64,000 bases of DNA from Astragalus membranaceus (GCA_039519185.1 CM076849.1:72287784-72351783); one strand, 5' to 3'. Counted from the first letter of the stretch, positions 19,870 through 31,686 are shown. Notes: generated by a model from the letters alone, not told the origin. Numbers and translations are program-made.

Positions 19870-20300
19870 AAATATTTTAGTCTCTGCTTCCGAACCCCTC
19901 TTGGTATGAAAGCCAGATAGGGAAGTAGGAATGTGGTATTAACTTTGAATTATGTATTATTCATCTATGATTATGCCTTGCAGTTAAGTATTTATGTTCA
20001 TAATCAACTGATAGGTACTCACTATATATTAACTTTGAACTATGAGTTATTCATCTAAGTTATAACTTGCAGTTTAATTATCTATGTTAATGATCGACTG
20101 TTAAAAGTGTTCTAAATATTTTGGTAAGAAATTCTTTGATCAAAAGTGATGGATTTCAAGAAATCTGGGTGATCTAACTGTGTTGATAGCAGAGAGACCC
20201 GACGGATAGGGCATTGTGAAGCTATCACTTAGATCCTTTTCATTAAAGATCCTTAATCCAAGAAGAAATAATTTCGTAATGACTTTGGTTTAATCAAATC
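19870..20300 (+). other. EPRV leader sequence continuing beyond Tat-1
   Basis: Positions 20087-20270 match the reverse complement of 51225-51410, which precedes the 5' coding part of EPRV-3, so this is pararetroviral leader. Positions 19935-20110 hold two diverged units of about 85 bp (TATTAACTTTGAA...). Near 20300 the leader jumps straight into protease sequence (TTTTTACTTGTTAAGG), so all of the movement-protein and capsid region is missing at this joint. Confidence 0.65.
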
Positions 20301-21505
20301 CTTTTTACTTGTTAAGGATTTGAAAAACAATGTGATTTTAGGAACTCCCTTCATAAGATCACTTTTTCCCTTTCAAATAACTGAGGATGGCATAATAGCC
20401 CAGCATTTAGGGCAACCCATCATCTTCAAGTTTTTAAGAAAACCATGTATTAAAAACTTGAACCCTATATCTTATAAAGAAAATCAAATCAATTTTCTCA
20501 AGGAAGAGATATCTTTTAGGAACATTGACAATCAGTTGCAAAGGAAGGATAGTCAACTTAGGATTAAAGGCCTCTTAGAACAAATCCAATCCACCATTTG
20601 TTCTGACCTGCCCAATGCTTTCTGTGAAAGAAAGCACCACATAGTTGAACTTCCTTATGAAAAGGATTTTCAAGATAGACAAATCCCCACCAAAGCTAGA
20701 CCTATTCAAATGAATCAAGATCTTCTTTTAGTTTTTCAAAAGGGAATCAAAGACCTTTTAGAAAAAGGACTTATTCGCAAGATTAAAAGTCCATGGTCTT
20801 GTTCTTCCTTTTATGTCAATAAACAAGCTGAGATCGAAAGAGGAACTCCCAGGCTTGTTATCAATTACAAACCTCTCAATCAAGGTCTTTGCTGGATTAG
20901 GTACCCTATTCCTAATAAGACAGATCTCCTTAAGAGACTTCATGATGCAAAGATCTTCTCTAAATTTGATATGAAATCTGGTTTTTGGCAAATCCAAATA
21001 AAAGAAGAAGACATGTATAAAACTGCCTTCACTGTCCCATTCGGTCAATACGAATGGAATATCATGCCATTTGGCTTAAAAAATGGTCCTTCTGAGTTTC
21101 AAAGAATCATGAATAAGATTTTTAATCCTTATTCAAAATTTTCCATTGTCTATATTGATGGTGTTTTAATTTACTCTCAATCCTTTGACCAACATCTCAA
21201 GCATATCAGCATATTTATTTCTATTATTAAGAGAAATGGTCTTGCTGTCTCCCAAACAAAAATCAACTTGTTCCAAACCAAAATTAGATTTCTTGGTCAC
21301 AACATTCACCAAGGAATAATTGTCCCTATCAGTAGAGCCATTGAGTTTTCTGATAAGTTTCCCAATCAAATCATTGATAAAACCCAGTTGCAAATATTTC
21401 TAGGATGTCTTAACTATGTCTCAGACTTCTTCCCGCAACTTAGTAATCTCATCAAACCTCTCCATGATCGTCTAAAAAAGGATCCCCATCCTTGGACAGA
21501 TCATT
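20301..21505 (+). pseudogene. EPRV-2 first segment: protease end and RT, catalytic Asp changed
   Basis: Homologous to EPRV-1 from LGTPF (end of protease) through the linker (DLPNAF, KARPIQMNQ), RT fingers and palm (FDMKSGFWQIQI, MPFGLKNGPSEF) to the RT connection (FLGCLNYVSDFF). The catalytic box reads YIDG (GGT at 21160-21162) instead of YIDD. The frame ends at WTDH followed by TAA (21505-21507), where viral order breaks: the next bases belong to the region upstream of the capsid. Without the second catalytic Asp the RT should be inactive (family knowledge). Confidence 0.85.
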
Positions 21506-22902
21506 AACATGTTAGATGAAACCTCTTCCGATCACTCAGAAGAGATTAGTCCTAAGAATGGTATCACTCCTATCATCTACAACCCAAAGAATCAATGGAG
21601 AAGGGAACCTAAACTTTATTATCCTAGAGCCACGGCCCCTGATCTTCTTTTAGAAGAAAAGGAGACCAGTTTTAAAAGCTTTAGTGCTAATAATGTTTAT
21701 GAATGGAACATTGATGGAGAAAATGAGTATGGCATAACCAAAATCCATCAAAATATGACTATGGTTGCTACTGCTTATGAAACCTCTAACAATTGTCCTG
21801 AGGATATGATCGTAGAAATCCTTATTGCAGGATTCTGTGGTCAACTCAAAGGCTGGTGGGATAATTATCTCACTGAATATGCCAAACAGTCTATCCTCAC
21901 TGCGGTCAAACAAGACCCCAATGGCATCTCTATCTTAGCTAATGGTGATCGTATCCCAGATGTCGTTTATACTTTAATTTTTACTATTGCCCAACATTTT
22001 ATTGGAGATCCTTTACTAATAAAAGATAGATCTGCCGAATTATTATCCAATCTTAGGTGTAAAACCCGTGGTGACTTTAGATGGTATAAAGACACCTTCC
22101 TGACAAGAGTCTATACCAGAGAAAGGCCAACAGGCTTTCTGGAAAGAAAAATTCTTGGCAGGCCTCCCCAAGTCCTTAGGTGATAAGGTTAGGGATAAAC
22201 TTCAGGGTCAAGACTCTAATGGCAAAATCCCGTATCAGCAATTAAGTTATGGCCAACTAATTGCAATTATCCAAAGGGTTGCCTTAAAAATTTGTCAAGA
22301 CGACAAAATCCAACAACAGCTTACAAAAGATAAGCCCCAAAATCGTAAAGATCTAGGGACTTTCTGTGAGCGGTTTGGACTCCCCTATGCTAAGAAAGCT
22401 AGGTCCAAACCCAACACTAAGTCCAATGACGTTTTACCTAGGCCAAATTATTATAGGGAAAGACGTTTTAGTAAACCCAGACCACAGGCTCCTGGTCAAA
22501 CCACAAAGAAACATTATGACAATAGTAATGACCCTAGAGATCCAATCATCTGCTTCAAATGTGGAAAACCAGGCCACGTCAGCAGGAACTGTAGAATATT
22601 AGGGAAACTTAAAGCCCTAAATTTAGATCCAGATATTGAAGATAAGATTAACAATTTGTTAATCCAATCTTCAAAGGAAGATTCTGATTCCGAGCTTTCT
22701 GACCAACCCTCTGAAAAACTAAACCAAATCTAGGAGGATGATTTAACAGACTCCTCTAGCCATTTCAATGTCCTCACTCGAGAACAGGATCTCGTCTTTG
22801 AGGCTATAAATGCAATTCCAGATCCTCAAGAAAAGGAAAAGTACCTTAATAAGTTAAGGTTCACCCTTGAAGCAAAACCCCCCAAGAGTCCTCTAGTAAC
22901 CA
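21506..22902 (+). pseudogene. EPRV-2 capsid segment with frameshift and stop
   Basis: Starts with an acidic tract, then YYPRATAPDLL, YEWNIDG, GQLKGWWDNYL and FRWYKDTF as in EPRV-1. A frameshift falls at about 22120-22155, and the remainder is open from 22155. The CCHC zinc knuckle is intact (CFKCGKPGHVSRNC near 22554). A TAG at 22731-22733 is in frame; homology continues past it (FNVLTREQD) to the CACTA insertion at 22903. Confidence 0.85.
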
Positions 22903-22920
22903 CACTACAAGAAAATTGAC
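22903..22920 (+). repeat. CACTA left terminal inverted repeat
   Basis: CACTACAAGAAAATTGAC, identical over 18 bp to the inverted right end at 27091-27108. Similarity continues as MTATA and a GCGAYGGTA-type motif. Confidence 0.95.
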
Positions 22921-23897
22921 ATATACCAACGGAGACCTATAGCGATGGTAAATAAAACTGTAGGTATAGGTATCCTATACCTACAACAAGTTAAAAAAAA
23001 CCGTGGGTATAGGTATTAGCGGGAATTGTTTTCAGTTTCACCAAAAGTTCCCTCTTTTTCTTTTTACCAAAATAATTCCCCCTACCATTGCTACAGAAAT
23101 TAAAAGAAAGAAATGAAAAGGAAGGAAAGAGAAAAAGAAGAAAGGAGAACGGCGAGAGAGAGAAGCAGAAAGGAGAACGGAGAAACGAGAAGAACGAGCC
23201 ACCGCGTCGCCGCGCCGCCGCGAGCCACCTCCGGATCTCCTTCTTCACGAGAGAGAGAAGCAGAACGTGAGAGAAGCAGAACGCGAGAGCACTTACTGCA
23301 GAACGCGAGAGAGAGAAGCAGGACGCAGCAACGAAGAGAACGGAGAAACGATAGAGAACGAGAAGAACGAGCCACCGCGTCGCCGCCTTTCCCTCCACTG
23401 CGCACCTCCGTCTCAAGATTCCCTCCGCTGCAAGCTCTACCTCCATGCCTCTCAAACTCTCAAGGTCAGAGTTATATGTTCTCTTGAAACCCTTAATCCC
23501 TAATTCTGATTCTGATTTCTCTTGTGATAAATGTTGATATTGAATTCGTTGTTGTTGAATTTAGGGTTTTATTCCTGTGAATCTGTTGATGTTGATGTGA
23601 ATTTGTTCTTGTTTTATTTAGGGTTTTTTTTGTTAAAAGTTTTATTTACGGTTTTGTACAATCTTGAAATAGATGAAACCTGGAGAGAACAGATGATTAG
23701 GGAAATTATGTGGATTGAAATGCTTCGGTATCATCTTGAAGCTGCTTCTGCTAATGAATAGGTGATTAGGGAAATTAGGGAAATTATGTGGATTGAAATG
23801 CAAGGTTTGTGTATCTGTAAATTAATATGGCTAGTCAATTAGTAACCGATTCATTTTTCGTTGTGATGCTAGAAATAATTTCTTTTTCTTCATGCAG
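22921..23897 (+). other. CACTA 5' region: subterminal repeats and purine-rich block
   Basis: Positions 22935-23020 are subterminal repeats. Positions 23090-23470 are GA-rich with a duplicated block (GAGAACGGAGAAACG ... GAACGAGCCACCGCGTCGCC) at 23172-23211 and 23336-23384. It looks like a promoter/5'UTR fragment of unknown origin followed by intron-like T-rich DNA to 23897. The long Arg/Ser frames here are low-complexity artefacts. Confidence 0.5.
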
Positions 23898-24612
23898 CTA
23901 GATGATGGAAACAAATCAATTTGTACAAATAGGAGAGTTACATACTCGAGATTGCGGGATGGAAATCATAGCTTTGAAGTATGCGCGAATGCACATCAAG
24001 GAATTGGATGTGCTAGCTATAATTGGACTGTTGGTTAAGAAACCTTACTTCATTCCTTATGTTTCTTATCAGTTAGTTATCACCTGTGGAATTCGGTGTG
24101 CTAGTTATAATTGGACTTGGCTGTGCTATTTTGGTTTTTCATTTGATACCATATTCATAGTAGTATTTGTTTTTTTCAGACACAATTCCCCCAACAGCAT
24201 ATGTTACAGCTTCAGCAACTTTCACAAGTTCTTTAAATGTTTCAGTAAATATATCTTTCAGTGAACCTTGTATGGGTGAAGGTTTTGGATGCAAGTCTGT
24301 GAATGCTTGCAATGTAAGTATGTGGCCATCTAATTGCATGTTCTTAAGACTCTTAATTAACACAATAATAAACACAGTTTTTAACTTATTGCTGTTATAT
24401 TTCTTTACAGCTTCTTGTCTATGGTGCTGGCCAAGTTATACCATCTACCTTTAGTATTCTGCAGCCAAACCTCCTGTATACTGTTCTTGTTAGTTTATCC
24501 TCAACAGTTCAATATGGCCGAGCAATCCTTGTAATGGATAAGAATTGCTGCACCGACGTCGCTGGTAACAGCTTTACAAGAATGCCAAATTCAAGTGTTT
24601 ATGTACATATTG
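23898..24612 (+). pseudogene. Captured host gene fragment: three exons of an Ig-like-domain protein
   Basis: Exons lie at 23898-24033, 24180-24313 and 24411-24612, each preceded by a CAG/ACAG acceptor and followed by a GT donor (GTTAAG, GTAAGT, GTGAGT). Phases join: exon 1 ends with one base of a codon that exon 2 completes to Asp, and exon 2 ends on a codon boundary. The product has LRDGNHSFEVCAN, GCASYNWTV, then TIPPTAYVTAS and LNVSVNISFSEPC, LLVYGAGQVIPSTF and a conserved Cys pair. The pattern is that of a bacterial-type Ig-like repeat in large plant membrane or secreted proteins; I cannot name the parent gene. Introns are retained, so capture was from DNA. There are no stops in the three exons. 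Confidence 0.75.
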
Positions 24613-24715
24613 GTGAGTGTTATGTTTTATTATGTTATAGTGGTAGATATCTATCAAAAATTAACAAGCTGCGGAATCGAAAATTAACAAGCTAACTGAT
24701 GCAATTGCAGCATGG

Positions 24716-25018
24716 ATGCATCGCACTCCAGGTTCATCTAGTCCCCTCCATGGCTCAACGAACTCAATGTTGGAGCAGGTTAGAACACCTTTTCACGTAA
24801 GATCTGTAAAATTAGACTTTCCAAGATTCAATGGAAAGGATGTAATTGGATGGATCTTTAAAGCCGAGCAGTTTTTTTCATATTATAATACTCCTGATGT
24901 GGAAAGATTAACAATAGCTGCTGTACATTTAGATCATGATATTGTACCTTGGTATCAAATGATGCAAAAGATGAATAGTTTTTTTCATATTATAATACTC
25001 CTGATGTGGAAAGATTAA
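24716..25018 (+). pseudogene. Ty3/gypsy gag fragment inside CACTA
   Basis: RSVKLDFPRFNGKDVIGWIFKAEQFF and ERLTIAAVHLDHDIVPWYQMM are the start of a chromovirus-type retrotransposon gag domain. About 65 bp (TTCATATTATAATACTCC to TGTACATTTAGAT) occurs twice, at 24877-24936 and 24978-25041, with a third 25-bp piece just after. This looks like replication-slippage filler at a repair junction. The fragment is cut off before the rest of gag. Confidence 0.75.
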
Positions 25019-25035
25019 CGATAGCTGCTGTACAT

Positions 25036-25548
25036 TTAGATTAACGATAGCTGCTGTACATTTAGATCACGATCGGACACAATTGACTTGGGCAAGCCAT
25101 GTAACTTCACTATATTGTTCATAAATGCTTCTGCTACACTCTTACTGGTGTAGTCAGCTTTCATGGGCACAAAGTGAGCATATTTAGACAGCCTGTCTAT
25201 CACTACCATGATAACAGTGAATCCGTGTGAGTTTGGCAAGCCAGTGATGAAATCCATTGCTACGTCTTCCCAAACTTGAGTAGGAATTGGCAATGGCTGT
25301 AACAATCCTGCAGGGGCAGTATTTGGTGTCTTAGCTTGCTGACAAACAGCACATTGCTGCACAAACAACTTCACCTCTTCTTTCAACTGTGGCCAATGAA
25401 ATTGAGCAGTCACTCTTGCTATTGTTCTAGCAATCCCAGCATGCCCTCCTATCGGAGAACTGTGATACTCAGTAATTATTTTTTTTCTCCATCCACTTGT
25501 TTCAGGAACTACCAGTCTGTTTTTCCAGTACAGCAGCTTGTCTTTCAC
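25036..25548 (-). pseudogene. Ty3/gypsy integrase fragment inside CACTA
   Basis: On the - strand it has the zinc motif (HSSPIGGHAG ... CAVCQQAK), the first catalytic Asp in VAMDFITGLP, and VSDRDL with the second. It stops abruptly there, where the + strand gag fragment begins. The third catalytic Glu and the C-terminus are missing. Confidence 0.8.
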
Positions 25549-25631
25549 TCTATACTCGTTGTTGCTAGAGTCATTGTTCTGACATTGTTGAATTATTGTT
25601 TGTAGCCTCTCATCCTTGCTTATTTCTGCTC

Positions 25632-26363
25632 TTAATTCCTGTTAGCATCAGTCACTTGCATTCTCTTTAATTGATGAAAATGTGCCTCTGCTGGTTGCAA
25701 CTTCTGGTCACCTTGCAAGGTAATAAATTGTCCTTCCTGGAAAAATTTAATTGTGGCAGCCCTGTAATCTGATATATGGGGTCCCAATGTAGCCAACCAT
25801 GATGATCCCAATATCAAATCTGCTCCTACTACAGGTAGCAAATACACAGGTAGCTGTAACTCATGTTCCTGCACATTCACAGTTAATTTTTCAATCCACC
25901 CTTCTGTCTGCATTTGTTGACCATTTCCAATCAACACTTTGAAACTAGGCCAAGGTTCAACAGGCAATTTAAGGAACTGAGCTATCCTTGGTTGCATGAA
26001 GTTTTCAGAACTGCCCCCATCTAACAATATCTGCACTGGAATGTGACCAATCTTCCCTGAGAATCGGATAGTTCCTGTCCCTGTACCCCCTTTCATTGCA
26101 TTCAAGGATAAGTGATGTTCTCTAGGTATACTCTCCTCCTTTTTGTTCTCATCATCACTAGCAGTACTTGTCTCTACTTCCTCTTCATCAGTCAACTGTA
26201 GCATCAGTACTTGGTGTCGGTTTGGGCACCTATGAGTGTGCGAGAACTTCTCATCACAAAAGTAACATAATCCCTTATCTCTTCTCAACTGTATTTCCTT
26301 ATGTTTCAAGTGATTGATTCTATCATTTTCATTTGTTTCTCTTATCTGCTTTTCTTGCCACAT
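25632..26363 (-). pseudogene. Ty3/gypsy gag-end and protease fragment inside CACTA
   Basis: On the - strand: CYFCDEKFSHTHRC zinc-knuckle-like motif, an acidic linker (DEEEVETSTASDDENKKEES), and an aspartic protease with LLDGGSSENFM and LGSSWLATLG. It is adjacent to and co-oriented with the integrase piece, but all RT and RNase H between protease and integrase is missing. These are joined scraps, not a nested element. Confidence 0.8.
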
Positions 26364-26423
26364 AATTTCATTTGTTTTAGTTATTTATTAATTTAGCTGT
26401 AACAAACATTATATTTGTTTCAG

Positions 26424-26480
26424 TTAATGACGTCTCCAAGTCCAGACACTAATGAAGATAATGACGCCAATGAAGATTAG
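26424..26480 (+). other. Terminal exon remnant of the CACTA gene
   Basis: A TTTGTTTCAG acceptor is followed by a short acidic frame (TSPSPDTNEDNDANED) and TAG, then T-rich 3' sequence into the subterminal repeats. It may be the last exon of the original element gene. Confidence 0.4.
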
Positions 26481-27090
26481 AAGCTGATTTTCTTTTGTCG
26501 AACTAAGCTTAAAAATTAAGTGTATGCAATCTGATATTTTTTGTAACTTTTGAGATTATTGTAAGACTTATTTTACGTTTTTTTAAATGTCAATATGATG
26601 CCCTTAGATTGACATTTTTACCTATTTTGTAAGTTGACATGCTTGTAAGACTTGATGTTAATTTTCAATATGATTATAGTTTTATTTTATTTTATTGTTT
26701 CAAAAATATATTTATTTACTTTATATTTAGCTTTTAATTGGTTTAATATTTCAATAGAAAATATTAAATTATCATCGACATTAATGATAAGTGGTGCCAC
26801 TAAAACCTACAAACTCTGTTAATAAATTCTTTACCAACGGAAATTCAGTCGTGGGTATAGCAAAATTAAGAGGGTTGTTAAAACCTATACCAACGGAAAA
26901 GTAACCGTGGGTATAGCTCTAAGGTTTTGTCCAACAGTAAAAAAAACTGTCACTATAGGCTATAGCAACGCCATTTTTCCGTGGGTATAGCCAAATAAAG
27001 ACCACGAATTTTTTTTCCGTCGGTATAGGTTTTTGGTGCTATACCCACGGTTTTTAACCCTTTACCCACGGATTTTTACCGTCGCTATAG

Positions 27091-27108
27091 GTCAATTTTC
27101 TTGTAGTG
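27091..27108 (-). repeat. CACTA right terminal inverted repeat
   Basis: GTCAATTTTCTTGTAGTG, exact inverse of the left end; the target copy CCA follows. Confidence 0.95.
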
Positions 27109-28789
27109 CCAATAGGTTTAATCTTAAAGATACTTTTAAGAGATTAGAAAAAACCAGTGTTAAACCTGTTACTATTCAAGATCTTTAGTTTGAAATCAAC
27201 AATTTAAAAACCAAGGTTAAATATCTGAAGCAAAAACAGGTTGATCACCAGTCGATCCTAGACCGATGGAATAATTATGGGACTGATTCATCCTTCGAAG
27301 TTCCTGCTACCAGAGATGATGAAGAGGTTGAAGTTCCTAATGATGATTTCTTAGGTCTTATCAATTATGTTAGGATTCAGAAGTTCTACATAAACATCAA
27401 AATTGTTATAGGAAACTTTACCCTAGAGACTATTGCTCTATTTGACACTCGAGCAGATTCCAATTGCATCTTAGAAGGTCTTGTTCCCACAAAATATTTT
27501 GAAAAAACTTCTGAACAACTTAGTGCTGCTAACGGCTCTAAGTTAAGAATCAATTACAAATTATCTTCGGCTATTATTGAAAATCAAATTTTCAAAATTG
27601 GCACATCCTTTTTACTTGTTAAGGATTTGAAAAACAAAGTGATTTTAGGAACTCACTTCATAAGATCACTTTTCCCTTTCAAATAACTGAGGATGGCATA
27701 ATAGCCCAGCATTTGGGGCAAACCATCATCTTCAAGTTTTAAGAAAACCTTTTATTAACAACTTGAACCCTATATCTTATAAAGAAAATCAAATCAATTT
27801 TCTCAAAGAAGAGATATCTTTTAGGAACATTGACAATCAGTTGAAAAGGAAGGATAGTCAACTTAGGGTTAAAGGCCTCTTAGAACAAATCCAATCCACC
27901 ATTTGTTCTGACCTGCCCAATGCTTTCTGGGAAAGAAAGCATCACATAGTTGAACTTCCTTATGAAAATGATTTTCAAGATAGACAAATCCCCACCAAAG
28001 CTAGACCTATTCAAATGAATCAATATCTTCTTTTAGTTTGTCCAAAGGAAATCAAAGACCTTTTAGGAAAAGGACTTATTCGCAAGAGTAAAAGTCCATG
28101 GTCTTGTTCTGCCTTTTATGTCAATAAACAAGCTGAGATCGAAAGAGGACTTCCCAGGCTTGTTATCAATTACAAACCTCTCAATCAAGCTCTTTGCTGG
28201 ATTAGGTACCCTATTCCTAACAAGAAAGATCTCCTTAAGAGACTTCATGATGCAAAGATCTTCTCTAAATTTGATATGAAATCTGGATTAGGTATAAAAC
28301 TTCCTTCACTGTCCCATTTGGTCAATACGAATGGAATGTCATGCCATTTGGCTTAAAAAATGCTCCTTCTGAGTTTCAAAGAATCATGAATCAGATTTTT
28401 AATCGTTATTCAAAATTTGCCCTTGTCTATATTGATGATGTTTTAATTTACTCTCAATCCTTTGCCCAGCATCTCAAGCATATCAGCATATTTATTTCTA
28501 TTATTAAGAGAAATGGCCTTGCTGTCTCCAAAACAAAAGTCACTTTGTTCCAAACCAAAATTAGATTTCTTGGTCACAACATTCACCAAGGAACAGTTGT
28601 CCCTATCAGTAGAGCCATTTAGTTTTCTGATAAATTTCCCAATCAAATCATTGATAAAACCCAGTTGCAAAAATTTCTAGAATGTCTTAACTGTGTCTCA
28701 GACTTCTTCCCGCAACTTAGTAATCTCATCAAACCTCTCCATGATCGTCTAAAAAAAGATCCCCTCCTTGGACAGATGTTCATACCAAT
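27109..28789 (+). pseudogene. EPRV-2 protease and RT segment, multiply broken
   Basis: Continues the capsid-protease linker in frame after the CACTA. Breaks in order: TAG at 27187-27189; protease active site DTR instead of DTG (CGA at 27449-27451); a frameshift near 27740; a deletion plus frameshift at about 28287 (FDMKSG runs into KTSFTVPF-type sequence, losing the WQIQI block); TAG at 28619-28621. RT retains YIDD (28428-28439). It is interrupted near the RT-RNase H connection by Athila-2; the remainder is at 41441. Confidence 0.88.
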
Positions 28790-28794
28790 GTTGT

Positions 28795-30427
28795 TGGTGT
28801 GTGAAAATATGTGCAAGTATACACAGTCACAAACAAGTAATATAGTGATGAGAAAGGTCGAACCCACAGGGATTGGTTAAACTTTTGTATGTTTAGAAAG
28901 CATATAAATTGGTGCTACTACACTACTCACAAGTTTTGGGGTTTTAATGTCAAGTGAAAACAGAATGCAAATTTGTAAAAGAATATGAAGGAATTCAGTT
29001 GAGAATGATAGTTGAGATGTCTTCACTAAATAATTCACTTTTGAGAGTTTTGTGCTTTTATGTGGTGTAGATGCACCGAGGTGCAGATGTATTAAGTGCA
29101 GTTGCATGAGTATGCGCCTTTCAGCTACTTTCTTCAGAGTTTCGTTACAAGCTTCCTATGTCTAGGCGTGCTAAATAAGTTCACTCCTGCATTTGAAGTA
29201 CCCACTGTTTCACCCTAAGGACTATGTTATCCTATGTCTAGGACTTAACATGGTTTTAACAAAGTTTTCTTTATTACACCAGTTAACAAAGCCTTCATTA
29301 AAACACTCACCCTTATTAGTCTTGATTTCTTGTTATAAACCATGTCTGTAAATATAACTCTACTTATTCTAAGCGATCAACCTCATAATTAGATTGATAT
29401 AGTATAACACAAGACCCAAAATACATGCAACACTTAAAGGCACAATAACTTAATCAAAAGCTCATTATAAAGTTAGAACATCTCAACCAAAAAAGGTTTA
29501 GCTCATAACATGCATTGCAAGGCAAAGATAGATGAAATAAAACATATTAATATAAATGAAAGTACAAGAGATATCAATAGGGTAGAGATTACACTGATTG
29601 AAGTACTCTTGCATAAATTTGCCCAGCAGTGCAGAAGCACTGACTTTCTGGTGCAGTTGCACCTAACTAAGTTGATGAAGAAGTGAAGGAGGAAGTCGTC
29701 AGTTCCTTCCTTACCTTCTTGCCAACTAACTACTACTAAAAACTATAAGGAATGAAACTACTAAATTACAAGTGAAATGTATGATCTATCTATTATGATA
29801 TGATATGATTCATGTGAGAAGTGGAAGCCTTTATATAGCCTTGGAGGTTTCCTTCAAGTGAGGTTTTGCTTGGAGATCAAGCTGACAAAAGGTGGCTTAA
29901 CCATGGTTACTTTTCAGAGCTTTGATTGAGAAGATTGAGTCCAAAAGGGGAGGTCCAAATGTGGAAAGCCATGTGTTCTAGATGCGTAGCCTTTCATGAT
30001 GATTTTCCATTGTGGGCGCCTCCTCTTTCATGTTGGCATGTGCCTCCATGTGACTTATGACTAAGCATGATGTCATAGAAGTTTATGCATTGTTATGAAT
30101 TGAGGTGCTTCCAAGGTGGGGTTAAATTTGCCTTCAGCGCAGGATGGTGCATCTGCACCTAAGTGCAGTTGCACTGCTGTAAGTGTAGTTTAGTGCAGAT
30201 GCATTGCTGTTTTCCTGGTGTATTTGCACCTAACTGTAAGTGCACTTGAAAAAACATCTCAAACATACCAATATATATAAAATGCTTAAATCATTACATA
30301 ATCCTCTTTGAAACATAGAATGTTGTTATCTTACTCATACTACTATATTTAACAGATATTATACTTGGTTTCAAGTAATTTGATATTTTTAGTTGCATAA
30401 ATAACTCTATATAAAATAGAGTTATCA
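28795..30427 (-). repeat. Athila-2 left (3') LTR
   Basis: 1633 bp. Contains several GTGC-NNNN-GCAC dyads (29629, 29651, 30147, 30163). Matches 39195-41440 apart from the insert there. Confidence 0.92.
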
Positions 30428-30444
30428 CACCCCCAACTTAAACC
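30428..30444 (-). other. Athila-2 polypurine tract
   Basis: On the - strand GGTTTAAGTTGGGGGTG abuts LTR start TGATAACTC. The stretch 30445-31680 beyond it is untranslated 3' DNA with no convincing frame but with further dyads at 30880-30963. Confidence 0.85.
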
Positions 30445-31686
30445 AATGCTTGTCCTCAAGTAATGACAAAAAGAAAACACAAGTAGGATTTTCAATTTAA
30501 AGAAAAACAGATCAGCTCATATCTATTCAAAGAATGATTTTGCATTTGATGAATTTCATTTTTCAGAACATTTTGTTTTTGCCTTTGAATTCCCAAACAT
30601 CCAAAGTTTATTAAAACTGATTTGGGTGAGTGTGTGCCCCACTGAGATCCAATCAGTTCCAAAACTAAGTAAAAAGTTTCTCTTTAGCTTTTTGGAAATT
30701 TCTAGATCACGTTTGGTCAAAACAAAGGTGTTTCAAAATATAGACTAGACTAACAACATCCTCAAGACTTGGGGGGCTTTAAGAACAACTAGGGACTTTG
30801 ATTTGAGTATTTCATAACTTTTGAGTCAATGTACTTTTCTTCTTTTTGGTGGTTCTTTCTTTGGTGTAGATGCACCTTGGTGCAGTTGCACCGAATATTT
30901 TTGTGAAGTGCAGAAGCACTGAACTTTTTGTAACGGTGCAGATGCATTTGAGTGCAACTGCACTTGATACTGTATTTCAAGATTTGTAGCATATACTGCC
31001 CTCCTCACTGACCTCCTTATGCATACTTTTTTCTTTCTTTGGTTTGTTTCTTTTTCCTTTTTATTTTTGAATTTTTCTTTTTCTTTTTCAAACCAAATGC
31101 ACTATTGGAACGAGTTCAGTTTTGATGACTCAGGCAAGTATAGCTAGCTATAACTTTTTGAACTCTTTTGTAGTGTTTTTGGTAACCTATTGTATTGACT
31201 ATTCTAAGTTTTTCATACTCAGCCTTAGTATTCATGGAAACTCCCCCAAACTTATTTATTTATGCTCTTCTATATTTTTAGTGAAAATTTGTTTTTGACC
31301 TTGGTTTTCTAAAAATCCTCTTGCATCGGGTAGTTTTTCAAATAGCAAGGTTATTTTTAAAACTCAGTTTTGATGTGTCATTTTAATAATAAAAATTGGT
31401 CGTTTGGGGGAAACAATGCTTCTTTTCTTTTTCTTTCTTCCATCATTAAAAATCAGTTCAAAGAATGTATTTGGCTAAGTTTTGTGAAAAAGAATTTAAG
31501 CTGATCATGCTTGAAAAACTCACAAATCCTACTTTGAACATAGAAACAATTTGATGCACCTCAAACTAAAACTAATGTTTTTGTAAAACAGTTTTCTGAA
31601 TTTTCAAAAAGGAGCTTTGTTTATTGCATCATAAATTTTGAAATTATAAGCACCGGCGCATGCATAGAGTATTTTAAAGTGCTTCT

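Larger units (their letters stand above)
22903..27108 (+). mobile_element. Non-autonomous CACTA transposon carrying captured gene fragments
   Basis: Termini are CACTACAAGAAAATTGAC and its reverse complement GTCAATTTTCTTGTAGTG. The 3-bp duplication CCA (22900-22902 and 27109-27111) is the CACTA-superfamily size. Subterminal regions carry repeated CCGTGGGTATAG-type motifs in both orientations (22935-23020 and 26835-27090), the usual transposase-binding arrays. No transposase domain is visible; only a short terminal exon remains. The 4.2-kb interior holds host exons and pieces of a Ty3/gypsy element. Removing the element and one CCA restores the EPRV reading frame across the site. Confidence 0.92.

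Noticed and set aside
23088..23487. Several overlapping Arg/Ser/Glu-rich frames on both strands
   Set aside because: They arise from GA-rich low-complexity DNA with an internal duplication; no conserved domain and both strands are open equally.
24034..24179. A further captured exon in the first intron of the CACTA host fragment
   Set aside because: A partial echo of exon 1 (GTGCTAGTTATAATTGGACT) is present but in no compatible frame; it looks like a small duplication.
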